Positions 23,757-29,871 of a DNA stretch of 37,497 bases are shown in pieces. Below the pieces are notes generated by a model. The model had not been told where the DNA came from, searched no databases, and saw only the letters and a list, made by a program, of their open reading frames with translations. A program made the position numbers and the translations under genes. Within the stretch, counting starts at the first letter, position 1, and the number at the start of each line of letters is the position of its first letter. This DNA is from an uncultured Ruminococcus sp. (GTDB taxonomy: Bacteria; Bacillota; Clostridia; Lachnospirales; Lachnospiraceae), in assembly GCA_900553885.1 (NCBI GenBank), contig USFD01000025.1, positions 1 to 37,497 of the forward strand, given 5' to 3'.

Positions 23757-23798
23757 TTATCCACACTATCCACATTATCCACAATATTTTGTGGATAA
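23757..23798. repeat. Cluster of four DnaA-box sequences
   Basis: Three 9-mers stand head to tail with no spacer: TTATCCACA (23,757), CTATCCACA (23,766) and TTATCCACA (23,775). A fourth, inverted box TGTGGATAA is at 23,790. Three match the DnaA-box consensus exactly and one has a single change. The last two form a perfect 10-bp inverted repeat. The flank toward 23,850 is AT-rich. It could be an origin or a DnaA-sensing promoter element of the prophage. Confidence 0.75.
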
Positions 23799-23842
23799 AC
23801 ATATGTTTTGCACTTTATATTGCGTTTTTCACAATATTTTTC

Positions 23843-23871
23843 TTGACTTTCTATATGTTGTGGTCTACCAT
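23843..23871 (+). promoter_or_regulatory. Promoter of the DUF2321 gene
   Basis: TTGACT, 17-bp spacer, TACCAT on the plus strand, 44 bp before the DUF2321 start codon. The -10 box matches four of six consensus bases. Confidence 0.55.
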
Positions 23872-23914
23872 TCCATTAGAAGCTTCAATAGTCTAAAAGA
23901 AAGGTGGTAATACA

Positions 23915-24385
23915 ATGCCATATCGTAATGCTACAATTTGCCTAAATGGTCATGTAGTATCTCCCAGTAAATCCAATGCTGAAACATTCTGTTCCAAATG
24001 TGGAAACCAAACGTACTCCATTTGTCCACAATGCAAAACACCTATACGCGGTTCTTATTATGTTGAAGGTGTTGTTTATCTCGGACATAGGGATTACGAA
24101 AAACCTTACTACTGTCACAACTGTGGCACCCCGTATCCGTGGACACAAAAAATACTGGATAATGCTGTAGAGCTTCTTTCTCTGGATGATGAATTAGATA
24201 GTTCTTCTAAAGAACTGATTAAAAGTGCCATCCCGGATTTAATTGTTGATACACCTACGACTCCTATTGCCATAGCAAAATATCGCAAAGGAATTGCAAA
24301 TGCCGGACAAATTATAAAAGACTCTCTTCGTCAGCTTCTCATTGATGTCATAAGCGAAACCGCTAAAAAGACTTTGTTTTCGTAG
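23915..24385 (+). CDS. DUF2321 family zinc-ribbon protein (cargo gene)
   Basis: A 156-residue protein. The N-terminal half is Cys-rich: ICLNGHVV, FCSKCGNQ, ICPQCKTPIRG, then YYCHNCGTPYPWT, giving three C-x2-C knuckles and a His-Cys, consistent with zinc binding. The C-terminal half is helical (ILDNAVELLSLDDELD onward). This arrangement, with the typical GxPYPWT, is the DUF2321 family of unknown role. It is on the plus strand inside the minus-strand early region, with its own promoter and AAAGGTGGT site. That is typical of a gene expressed in the lysogen. Confidence 0.75.
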   Translation: MPYRNATICLNGHVVSPSKSNAETFCSKCGNQTYSICPQCKTPIRGSYYVEGVVYLGHRDYEKPYYCHNCGTPYPWTQKILDNAVELLSLDDELDSSSKELIKSAIPDLIVDTPTTPIAIAKYRKGIANAGQIIKDSLRQLLIDVISETAKKTLFS

Positions 24386-24506
24386 GCGTTCCGCAGTACA
24401 TGCAGTAATTATCTGTCTTTAGTATTTTTCTGCCGCATTTAGCACAACGGATATGTTCTTCGTTTGGTGAGGATTTGCCATTGTGCTTTTTTTGGTTGTC
24501 TCTCAC
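24363..24506 (-). CDS. Small zinc-ribbon protein coupled to cro
   Basis: A 47-residue ORF starting with GTG (MRDNQKKHNGKSSPNEEH) and ending in a zinc ribbon: IRCAKCGRKILKTDNYCMYCGTP, a classic C-x2-C...C-x2-C pair. GGAGAAAAATA precedes the GTG, which shares one base with the stop of the cro-like gene. The last 23 bp overlap the 3' end of the convergent DUF2321 gene. It is the only other gene expected on the early rightmost minus-strand transcript. Confidence 0.65.
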   Translation of the reverse strand: MRDNQKKHNGKSSPNEEHIRCAKCGRKILKTDNYCMYCGTPTKTKSF

Positions 24507-24727
24507 TATTTTTCTCCTTTCTCATCCGGCGCTCTTGGTTTAAGAAACTTGTCTGTATTTACTTCGAGTGCATAACAAATCCGCGCATACTCATCCAGAG
24601 ATATTCTTCTTCCTCCATTTAATGCAAGATTCAGTTTTGCTGTATCTATCCCTGTCTTTCTGCTGAGAAAAGCCTGTGTAATACCTCTTTCCTCAAGATA
24701 TTCTTTTATCATCACACCAATATCCAA
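24506..24727 (-). CDS. Cro-like XRE helix-turn-helix regulator
   Basis: A 73-residue repressor with the helix-turn-helix GITQAFLSRKTGIDTAKLNLALNGG and the XRE tail RISLDEYARICYALEVNTDKFL. GGAGGTGAGAACA stands before a TTG codon at 24,727, which is taken as the start; the ATG at 24,712 is the alternative. The gene is divergent from the CI-like repressor and its promoter overlaps their shared operators, giving the standard lysis-lysogeny switch. Confidence 0.8.
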   Translation of the reverse strand: MDIGVMIKEYLEERGITQAFLSRKTGIDTAKLNLALNGGRRISLDEYARICYALEVNTDKFLKPRAPDEKGEK

Positions 24728-24768
24728 TGTTCTCACCTCCAAATATCAAGTTTTGTGATGTTGATTAC

Positions 24769-24797
24769 ATAATAATTCACATTTCTTGATTTGTCAA
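24769..24797 (-). promoter_or_regulatory. Early promoter for cro
   Basis: Minus strand TTGACA, 17-bp spacer, TATTAT: near-consensus. The -35 box overlaps one arm of the operator palindrome at 24,784-24,799, so bound repressor should block it. Confidence 0.8.
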
Positions 24798-24821
24798 GAT
24801 ATTTTTATCGCGTTTCTTGAT
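24784..24821. promoter_or_regulatory. Repressor operators between cro and cI
   Basis: A palindrome TCTTGA-TTTG-TCAAGA (24,784-24,799) and a further CTTGAT half site (24,816-24,821) lie between the divergent genes; another ATCAAG is at 24,745. TTTCTTGATTT occurs twice. The repeats fit binding by the helix-turn-helix regulators encoded on either side. Confidence 0.6.
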
Positions 24822-24827
24822 TTTTTA

Positions 24828-24856
24828 TTTACAAAATCTAAATTTTATGGTATTTT
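24828..24856 (+). promoter_or_regulatory. Maintenance promoter of the CI-like repressor
   Basis: Plus strand TTTACA, 17-bp spacer, TATTTT, ending 22 bp before the ATG of the repressor gene. It is weaker than the opposing cro promoter and lies next to the CTTGAT half site at 24,816, which could allow autoregulation. Confidence 0.6.
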
Positions 24857-24878
24857 ACTTATTACAAGGAGGTGGATT

Positions 24879-25340
24879 ATGAACGAGTTATTAGTCGAAA
24901 GATTAAAAGAAGCGCGAAACAACAAAGGATTAAAACAACAAGAGGTTGCAGACCAATTAGGAATTAAAGCAAATACAATAAGTAACTGGGAAAAGGGGCG
25001 GACCGAACCCGATATTGATACCTTTGTAAAGCTGTGCCGGATTTATCAAATTGATTGTGCCGCCTTACTTTCAGATGTTTATGCTTTCAAAAGGATAAGC
25101 AATGATATATCCCTTGCGGAATACGAATATATAAAAAAATACCGTGATCTCGACGATCACGGAAGGAAGATGGTGGACTTCACCCTTGAAGAGGAATATA
25201 AACGCTCAAAAGCTCTGGCAGAACAAGCGCCAGATAATATTGTAGAGATGCCCTCCCATCTAGAAGTCAACGCCGCCCACCAGTCAAAAGGTGAGTTCAC
25301 AGACGAAGAGCGTCAGGAAGATGAGGATATGCTAAATTGA
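24879..25340 (+). CDS. CI-like phage repressor
   Basis: A 153-residue regulator. Residues 1-65 form an XRE helix-turn-helix (RLKEARNNKGLKQQEVADQL, then IKANTISNWEKGRTEPD). The C-terminal region (about 75-110, YIKKYRDLDDHGRKMVDFTL) is the helical segment commonly seen in Firmicutes repressors that pair with ImmA. There is no LexA-like Ser-Lys protease domain, so induction would depend on the ImmA-like protein encoded next. AAGGAGGTGG precedes the ATG; an upstream in-frame start lacks a site. Confidence 0.85.
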   Translation: MNELLVERLKEARNNKGLKQQEVADQLGIKANTISNWEKGRTEPDIDTFVKLCRIYQIDCAALLSDVYAFKRISNDISLAEYEYIKKYRDLDDHGRKMVDFTLEEEYKRSKALAEQAPDNIVEMPSHLEVNAAHQSKGEFTDEERQEDEDMLN

Positions 25341-25392
25341 GTCCGTTTTATTGGACATTTTATATGTTACAATCAGACCGGAGGTGTTGACA

Positions 25393-25848
25393 ATGAAATA
25401 TGATGTTTTATTGAATGATGCCAATACTGAGGGACTCAGAATAAAAGAGCGTCCTTTCCGCACATACGATGGGCGCATAAAGGGAAACAATATCTATCTT
25501 AGAAAAGATATGAATATCGTTGAAAAGACCTGCGTCCTTGCAGAAGAGCTCGGACACCATTATACATCTGTAGGAAATATACTTGATATGTCCGACTCGG
25601 GAAACCGTAAGCAGGAGCGTCAGGCTCGTCTGTGGGGATACAACAAACTGATCGGGCTAACCGGCATAATAACAGCATTCCGTGCCGGATGCCAGAACAG
25701 ACATGAAATCGCAGATCTGTTAGATGTAACAGAAGAATATTTACAGGAATGCATTGACTGCTACCGGGATAAATACGGAGTATATACAGAAGTAGATAAT
25801 TATGTGATTTACTTCATCCCGAATCTGGCAGTCATGGAAAAGGTATAA
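25393..25848 (+). CDS. ImmA/IrrE-type metallopeptidase-like protein
   Basis: A 151-residue protein of the ImmA/IrrE family, which cleaves or controls a neighbouring repressor after DNA damage. The motif is LAEELGHHYT (about residues 48-57): the usual first His of HExxH is Glu, leaving E-E-L-G-H-H, a form common among prophage members. The C-terminal part has a helix-turn-helix-like segment (NRHEIADLLDVTEEYLQECI). GGAGGTG stands seven bases before the ATG at 25,393. It directly follows the repressor gene in the same operon. Confidence 0.8.
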   Translation: MKYDVLLNDANTEGLRIKERPFRTYDGRIKGNNIYLRKDMNIVEKTCVLAEELGHHYTSVGNILDMSDSGNRKQERQARLWGYNKLIGLTGIITAFRAGCQNRHEIADLLDVTEEYLQECIDCYRDKYGVYTEVDNYVIYFIPNLAVMEKV

Positions 25849-25916
25849 CCTCGGAAGAGATTATATAAATGTGGTGTTTTCTTAAAATACATACAAAGGA
25901 AAGAGAGGAAAAAAAC

Positions 25917-26126
25917 ATGAAATGCCCAAAATGTGGATGTGACAATTGTCAAGTCATCACCGAGACAAAAACCAGCGGAAAAGATTTTTCTGTTGGAAAA
26001 GGATTATGCGGAGGATTATTATTAGGCCCACTCGGACTATTATGTGGAGCTTGTGGAAAAGGGAAACAGGTTAACTCCGTAAATTACTGGGTTTGTCCGA
26101 ACTGTGGAAATAAATTTAAAGTATGA
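25917..26126 (+). CDS. Zinc-ribbon protein with Gly-rich hydrophobic core
   Basis: A 69-residue protein: N-terminal MKCPKCGCDNCQVITE (C-x2-C), a Gly/Leu-rich stretch (GLCGGLLLGPLGLLCGACGKG), and a C-terminal VCPNCGNKFKV (C-x2-C). The two knuckles can form one zinc ribbon around a short membrane-associating loop. The ATG has an AGAGAGG site. The stop overlaps the start of the DUF2085 gene (ATGA), so the two are coupled and probably work together. Confidence 0.7.
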   Translation: MKCPKCGCDNCQVITETKTSGKDFSVGKGLCGGLLLGPLGLLCGACGKGKQVNSVNYWVCPNCGNKFKV

Positions 26127-26479
26127 CAAAAAAAGATAAACTCTGGATATACTCTATGGAATGGTGCAAAAAGTACTGTAGCTGTCATCAAATGCCAGAC
26201 CGGAGCTTCTTCTTTAAAGGATATCAGTTTCCATTATGCGCAAGATGTACAGGCATAGCTATTGGGCATATTACAGCTTTTATTTTAGCGCCGTTCCACA
26301 CTTTCAGGTATTGGATAGCGGTATTTATGGCCCCCCTTATTGTAGATGGCGGGCTACAATATACCACCACATACAAATCAAATAACATTAAACGTCTTAT
26401 TTCAGGTATATTGTACGGATTTTCTTTTACGTCTATCGTAATACGTATTATAAAATCTGTATTTAAGAACGGAAAATAA
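26123..26479 (+). CDS. DUF2085 family membrane protein
   Basis: A 118-residue protein with the DUF2085 signature: CSCHQMPDRSFFFKGYQFP followed by LCARCTGIAIGH. Hydrophobic helices lie at about residues 45-63 (IGHITAFILAPFHTFRYWI), 65-73 and 88-105 (RLISGILYGFSFTSIVI). The Cys/His set may bind a metal or form disulfides. Coupled to the zinc-ribbon gene and beside the integrase, it is a probable lysogenic cargo gene; membrane proteins at this position often give superinfection exclusion, but that is inference. Confidence 0.8.
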   Translation: MTKKDKLWIYSMEWCKKYCSCHQMPDRSFFFKGYQFPLCARCTGIAIGHITAFILAPFHTFRYWIAVFMAPLIVDGGLQYTTTYKSNNIKRLISGILYGFSFTSIVIRIIKSVFKNGK

Positions 26480-26546
26480 AAAACCGCCCCGGTGCGCCAA
26501 CACCAGAGCGATTTTCCTCCACGATTGATGGTATAATTATTCCGCA
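26470..26546 (-). ncRNA. Candidate short RNA divergent from the integrase gene
   Basis: A consensus-like minus-strand promoter (26,552-26,580) fires toward a strong intrinsic terminator (26,473-26,513), giving a transcript of about 75 nt with no convincing coding capacity. It covers the int leader gap between DUF2085 and int and runs away from both. It could be an antisense or regulatory RNA of integration. End positions are estimated. Confidence 0.4.
26473..26513 (-). terminator. Strong terminator reading leftward in the int upstream region
   Basis: As minus-strand RNA the stem has 13 continuous pairs (three of them G-U) around TTGGCG, followed by TTTTTTATTTT. On the plus strand the same DNA would have A-C mismatches and only a short T run, so it acts mainly leftward. 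Confidence 0.7.
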
Positions 26547-26551
26547 AATAT

Positions 26552-26580
26552 ATTGTATCATCTTCGTGGCAGCCATGCAA
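26552..26580 (-). promoter_or_regulatory. Minus-strand promoter upstream of int
   Basis: Minus strand TTGCAT, 17-bp spacer, TACAAT. No gene lies downstream before the terminator at 26,473-26,513. A plus-strand TATAAT (26,532-26,537) without a good -35 lies just to its left and may serve int. Confidence 0.5.
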
Positions 26581-26636
26581 GCGGAACACAAGTTCACGCT
26601 GGCTGTTATTTTTATACCATAAAGGAGATGATAACC

Positions 26637-27746
26637 ATGCCAACAGCAAGGAAGCTTCCCTCCGGCTCGTGGCGGTGTCTGGTTTTCAGCCATAACGAGC
26701 CCGTCTTTGATAAGAATGGCCGACCAGTCATTGATCCGAAGACGGGAAAACAAAAAGAAAAACGTGTTTATGAATCATTTACCTGCGACGATCCCAGTCG
26801 ATCCGGGAAACGGACCGCCGAAGCAATGGCAGCCCAGTTTGCAGCGACACGGGAAAAGAGAAGCCTGCCTGCGTCACGCCTTACCTTTGGTGAGGCACTT
26901 GATAGATACATAGACGAACGCAGTCAGATCTTATCTCCTGCCAGCATACGCAAATACCGAAGTATGCAGCAAAACTGCATGAAGCCACTTGAAAACTACC
27001 GGATGCGTGAAATCTCCCAGGACATCATACAGGCCGAAATCAATGCCGCAGCCCTCAAATTGTCGCCTAAATCAGTCCGGGACATGAACGGATTGATTAC
27101 AGCTGTAATGAACCGATATTGTCCTGATATCCGCCTCCAGATTGTCCTACCAAAGAAACTGCGAGCAGATATCTATGTGCCGACAGAGAAAGAAATAAAA
27201 CAGCTTCTGCAGGAAATATCCGGCACAATCATGGAAGTTCCTGTTCTGCTTGCCGCATTCGGGGCTATGCGACGCGGAGAGATCTGTGCACTCAACAAAG
27301 AGACTGATTTAACTGGAAATACATTTCACATTTCTCGTACAATGGTGCTCAACGAGAAATCAGAATGGGTTGTGAAGGCTCCGAAGTCATATGCTGGTGA
27401 CAGGTATGTGACTGTGCCTGGCTTTGCAGCAGACAAATTCCGGGCACTTCCCGGTAATACTGTAGGTCTGACACCGAACGACATTACAAACCGATTCAAA
27501 ACAGTCCTGAAGCACGCCGGGCTCCCCCACTTCCGTTTTCATGATCTGCGGCACTATAACGCCTCGATCCAGCACGCCCTTGGCATTCCGGATGCCTATA
27601 TCATGCAGTCGGGCGGGTGGGGAAATGATTCAGTCCTGAAAGAAGTATACCGGCACGCTCTTCCTGAAGTTCAGAAAAAAATGGAGAATAAAGCACTGAA
27701 ATATTTCGAAAAGATGCAACACGAAATGCAACACGGAACACATTAA
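26637..27746 (+). CDS. int: Tyrosine recombinase integrase
   Basis: A 369-residue phage integrase. Residues 1-75 form the arm-binding domain (basic, ending TREKRSLPAS), residues 83-165 the SAM-like core-binding domain, and the rest the catalytic domain. The catalytic set is visible: R212 (AMRRGE), H302-x-x-R305 (FHDLRH), W328 in the H/W position (GGWGN), and nucleophile Y338 (EVYRH). AAAGGAG precedes the ATG at 26,637. It lies beside attR, in the standard position, and targets a tRNA gene. An upstream frame extends to 26,553 without a site. Confidence 0.93.
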   Translation: MPTARKLPSGSWRCLVFSHNEPVFDKNGRPVIDPKTGKQKEKRVYESFTCDDPSRSGKRTAEAMAAQFAATREKRSLPASRLTFGEALDRYIDERSQILSPASIRKYRSMQQNCMKPLENYRMREISQDIIQAEINAAALKLSPKSVRDMNGLITAVMNRYCPDIRLQIVLPKKLRADIYVPTEKEIKQLLQEISGTIMEVPVLLAAFGAMRRGEICALNKETDLTGNTFHISRTMVLNEKSEWVVKAPKSYAGDRYVTVPGFAADKFRALPGNTVGLTPNDITNRFKTVLKHAGLPHFRFHDLRHYNASIQHALGIPDAYIMQSGGWGNDSVLKEVYRHALPEVQKKMENKALKYFEKMQHEMQHGTH

Positions 27747-27780
27747 TCATTGTAAATACGGGATTTATAGCGAAATTTTT

Positions 27781-27806
27781 GAGAGTTCAAGTCTCTTCTT
27801 CCGCAT
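27781..27806 (+). other. attR: 3' end of a tRNA gene (probably tRNA-Leu)
   Basis: T stem GAGAG/CTCTT around TTCAAGT, then the acceptor 3' strand CTTCCGC and the A discriminator, with no D or anticodon arm to its left. It is followed at once by a terminator. A partial tRNA 35 bp after int is the mark of integration into a tRNA gene: the full tRNA is regenerated at attL, which must lie left of the window. TTCAAGT and an expected GCGGAAG acceptor suggest tRNA-Leu. Confidence 0.8.
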
Positions 27807-27807
27807 C

Positions 27808-27839
27808 AATCCCGTAATCCATGTGATTACGGGATTTTT
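27808..27839 (+). terminator. Terminator of the host tRNA at attR
   Basis: AATCCCGTAATC and GATTACGGGATT pair perfectly (12 bp) around a 5-base loop, followed by TTTG. It is the original tRNA terminator, now stranded at the prophage end. Confidence 0.85.
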
Positions 27840-27961
27840 GTTTTTCCGTATAAATTCAGGTTTCCGCTGTTGGTTTACGGAGTCCCGCTATTTCAGAATC
27901 AGGGAACAAAAGAATCCTTTCTAAATGTAAAGGAGTTATGCAGCATTATAAAAAATGAATA
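27840..27961. other. Intergenic stretch between attR and the tRNA-Val promoter
   Basis: No convincing gene. An inverted repeat-like TTTCCGCTGTTGG to ACGGAG stretch and a GTAAAGGAG are present, but no start codon with a long frame follows. It is host chromosome. Confidence 0.5.
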
Positions 27962-27989
27962 TTGAATTTCCCTCCCGGAGTGCTATAAT
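27962..27989 (+). promoter_or_regulatory. Promoter of tRNA-Val
   Basis: TTGAAT, 16-bp spacer, TATAAT, ending 9 bp before the tRNA gene. This is typical stable-RNA promoter spacing. Confidence 0.8.
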
Positions 27990-27998
27990 AATCTGTAT

Positions 27999-28072
27999 GG
28001 AAGCATAGCTCAGCTGGGATGAGCGTTCGCCTCACACGCGAGAGGTCACGGGTTCGAGCCCCGTTGCTTCCA
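27999..28072 (+). tRNA. tRNA-Val (CAC)
   Basis: A complete 74-nt cloverleaf: acceptor GGAAGCA/TGCTTCC with discriminator A, D stem GCTC/GAGC, anticodon stem TTCGC/GCGAG with loop CTCACAC (anticodon CAC, reads GUG), and T stem ACGGG/CCCGT around TTCGAGC. It is transcribed from its own promoter and ends in a terminator. It is intact, so it is not the attachment target of this prophage. Confidence 0.93.
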
Positions 28073-28087
28073 TTTTATTTTTATTTT

Positions 28088-28110
28088 CCGGACTTTTCTG
28101 TCCGGCTTTT
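28088..28110 (+). terminator. Terminator of tRNA-Val
   Basis: CCGGAC pairs with GTCCGG around TTTTCT, followed by CTTTTTC, 16 bp after the tRNA. Confidence 0.75.
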
Positions 28111-28190
28111 TCTTTTTGCCTTCATTGCTACGGACTTCTCCGGACTTTTTTCTCTGCCGCAGTTGCCTTTTGTCCGTGGAATTATTCCGG

Positions 28191-28787
28191 TCAGTTCTGC
28201 CCCTCCTCATCCGTGAGCACACCGGAATGCAGCAGGTCATTCAGAAGTTCTCCCGCTTCCTGCCGGATCTGCGCCAGAGGGGTATTGTCTTTGTGCGCCT
28301 CATTCACGAACCCCAGCATTCCAAAACACACAAACCCTGCGATCTTTTTGGGTGAATATTTCAGCCGGAGCCTCTTTTTTACATGAAGCGTGTGCATCTC
28401 CACCGCATCAAGAATAATGCTGTACATGCGGGAGGCCAGATAAGGATTTTTCTCCGGATTTGCATGCTGAAAAAAATCAAACCGGTCATAGTAAAGCTCC
28501 AGAATGCTGTCCAGCATATTCACATATCCTGCCGCAAGCCTTCCGGATGGATTGTTTTCTTTCTGTCTGCGATAGTAATCCTCTGTCCCGATCCGCAGCA
28601 TATCGTCAAATATTTCATCCAGAAGCGCATATTTGTCACTATAATGGGAATAGAACGTAATTCTGCTGATCTCGGCCTGCCTGCACAGTTCTGTAATGGA
28701 AATGTGCTCAAAATCCTCTTTTGAAAGTATCTCAATCATAGCTGCCTTCAGACTGCGCTTTGTTTTCGTAATCCGTTTATCTTCCAT
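28191..28787 (-). CDS. TetR-family transcriptional regulator
   Basis: A 198-residue protein. The N-terminal helix-turn-helix is ISITELCRQAEISRITFYSHYSDKYALLDEI (about residues 28-58), a textbook TetR DNA-binding domain, preceded by ITKTKRSLKAAMIEIL. The C-terminal helical domain would sense a ligand (unknown). It is divergent from the DegV-family gene, with a 20-bp palindrome in the shared region, so it probably represses that gene. This is chromosomal, just beyond the prophage. Confidence 0.85.
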   Translation of the reverse strand: MEDKRITKTKRSLKAAMIEILSKEDFEHISITELCRQAEISRITFYSHYSDKYALLDEIFDDMLRIGTEDYYRRQKENNPSGRLAAGYVNMLDSILELYYDRFDFFQHANPEKNPYLASRMYSIILDAVEMHTLHVKKRLRLKYSPKKIAGFVCFGMLGFVNEAHKDNTPLAQIRQEAGELLNDLLHSGVLTDEEGQN

Positions 28788-28844
28788 TTCCTTACACCTT
28801 TTATTTTTCTGTATAAATAACTTACATTTTACAGTTTTTGTTCA

Positions 28845-28873
28845 TTGTTATTCCGATACTGTTTTGCTATAAT
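28845..28873 (+). promoter_or_regulatory. Promoter of the DegV-family gene
   Basis: TTGTTA, 17-bp spacer, TATAAT. The -10 box touches the palindrome at 28,872-28,891, so a bound TetR protein would block initiation. Confidence 0.8.
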
Positions 28874-28891
28874 TTTAACACCTGTTAAAAT
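28872..28891. promoter_or_regulatory. TetR operator palindrome
   Basis: A perfect 20-bp inverted repeat: ATTTTAACA, CC, TGTTAAAAT. It lies between the -10 box and the start codon of the DegV gene and upstream of the divergent TetR gene. Confidence 0.75.
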
Positions 28892-28916
28892 AACGTTCAA
28901 GCAAAGGGGGATCACT

Positions 28917-29792
28917 ATGTCTGGAATTGCAATTATGACGGACAGCAACTGCGGTATTATGCCGGAGGAAGGCAGAAAACGTAATATCCACGTTCTTCCC
29001 ATGCCTGTAATTATCGATGGGCACACTTACTTCGAAGGCGTAGACATTACCGCAGACGAGTTTTATAAAAAGCAGGCCTCAGGGGCAGAAATTACCACAT
29101 CTCAGCCTTCCCCCGGCGACGTCACGGACATGTGGGACGACCTTTTAAAAGACTATGACCAGGTTGTTTTTATCCCCATGTCATCCGGACTGAGCAACAC
29201 CTGCCAGACCGCTGTTATGCTCTCAGATGACGAGCCGTACAAAGGGCGGGTATTTATTATAAACAATCACCGCATCTCCGTAACCCAGCTTCAGTCGGTT
29301 TATGATGCCAGAGCTCTGGCAGAGGAAGGGAAAACAGCGGAAGAGATCCGGAATATCCTGGAAAAAGAAGCCCTGGATGCCAGCATCTATATTGCAGTAG
29401 ACACGCTGGAGTACCTGAAAAAGGGCGGGCGGATCACCCCTGCTGCGGCGGCAATCGGTACGGTTCTACGGCTGAAGCCGGTTCTCACCATACAGGGCGG
29501 CAAACTGGATTCCCACGCCAAAACCAGAGGCATGAAGTCTGCCTTCCGCACCATGCTTCAGGCGGTAAAAGATGACATCTCTTCCCGGTTTTCGCATCTG
29601 AAGGAACAGGGCGTTCTGAAAGTAGGGCTTGCAAATACGCCAATGGATGAAGATGCGCTGGAATCCTTCCGTTCCGAGATGCAGAAGAACTTTCCGGATA
29701 TGGAGCTGATTTATTCCCCGCTGACCATGAGCATCGGAACCCATATCGGAACAGGCGGCCTTGGCATCGGCGTTTTCCGGAGTCATGTCTGA
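28917..29792 (+). CDS. DegV family fatty acid-binding protein
   Basis: A 291-residue DegV (FakB-like) protein. Family landmarks are the N-terminal strand IAIMTDSNCGIMPEE, the TSQPSPGD segment (lipid carboxylate contact), SSGLSNTCQTA, and TLEYLKKGGRI with later KTRGMKSAF. It would bind a fatty acid and present it to a FakA-type kinase or act as a carrier. AAAGGGGG precedes the ATG. It is likely controlled by the divergent TetR regulator via the palindrome over its promoter, suggesting lipid-responsive expression (inference). Confidence 0.88.
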   Translation: MSGIAIMTDSNCGIMPEEGRKRNIHVLPMPVIIDGHTYFEGVDITADEFYKKQASGAEITTSQPSPGDVTDMWDDLLKDYDQVVFIPMSSGLSNTCQTAVMLSDDEPYKGRVFIINNHRISVTQLQSVYDARALAEEGKTAEEIRNILEKEALDASIYIAVDTLEYLKKGGRITPAAAAIGTVLRLKPVLTIQGGKLDSHAKTRGMKSAFRTMLQAVKDDISSRFSHLKEQGVLKVGLANTPMDEDALESFRSEMQKNFPDMELIYSPLTMSIGTHIGTGGLGIGVFRSHV

Positions 29793-29820
29793 CATTTTAA
29801 TCATCCCGCGCATATAACAC

Positions 29821-29871
29821 AAGAACCCGGCAGGATTCTGCTCTGCTGATGCACAATCCTGCCGGGTTCTT
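29821..29871. terminator. Bidirectional terminator between DegV and dinB
   Basis: AAGAACCCGGCAGGATT and its complement are 17-bp perfect arms around a 17-base loop, with T-rich sequence following on the plus strand. The genes on both sides converge on it. Confidence 0.85.

Noticed and set aside
26224..26753. Minus-strand frames (26,224-26,649 and 26,463-26,753) opposite DUF2085 and int
   Set aside because: They lack ribosome sites, cross a strong terminator, and lie opposite genes with recognised motifs.
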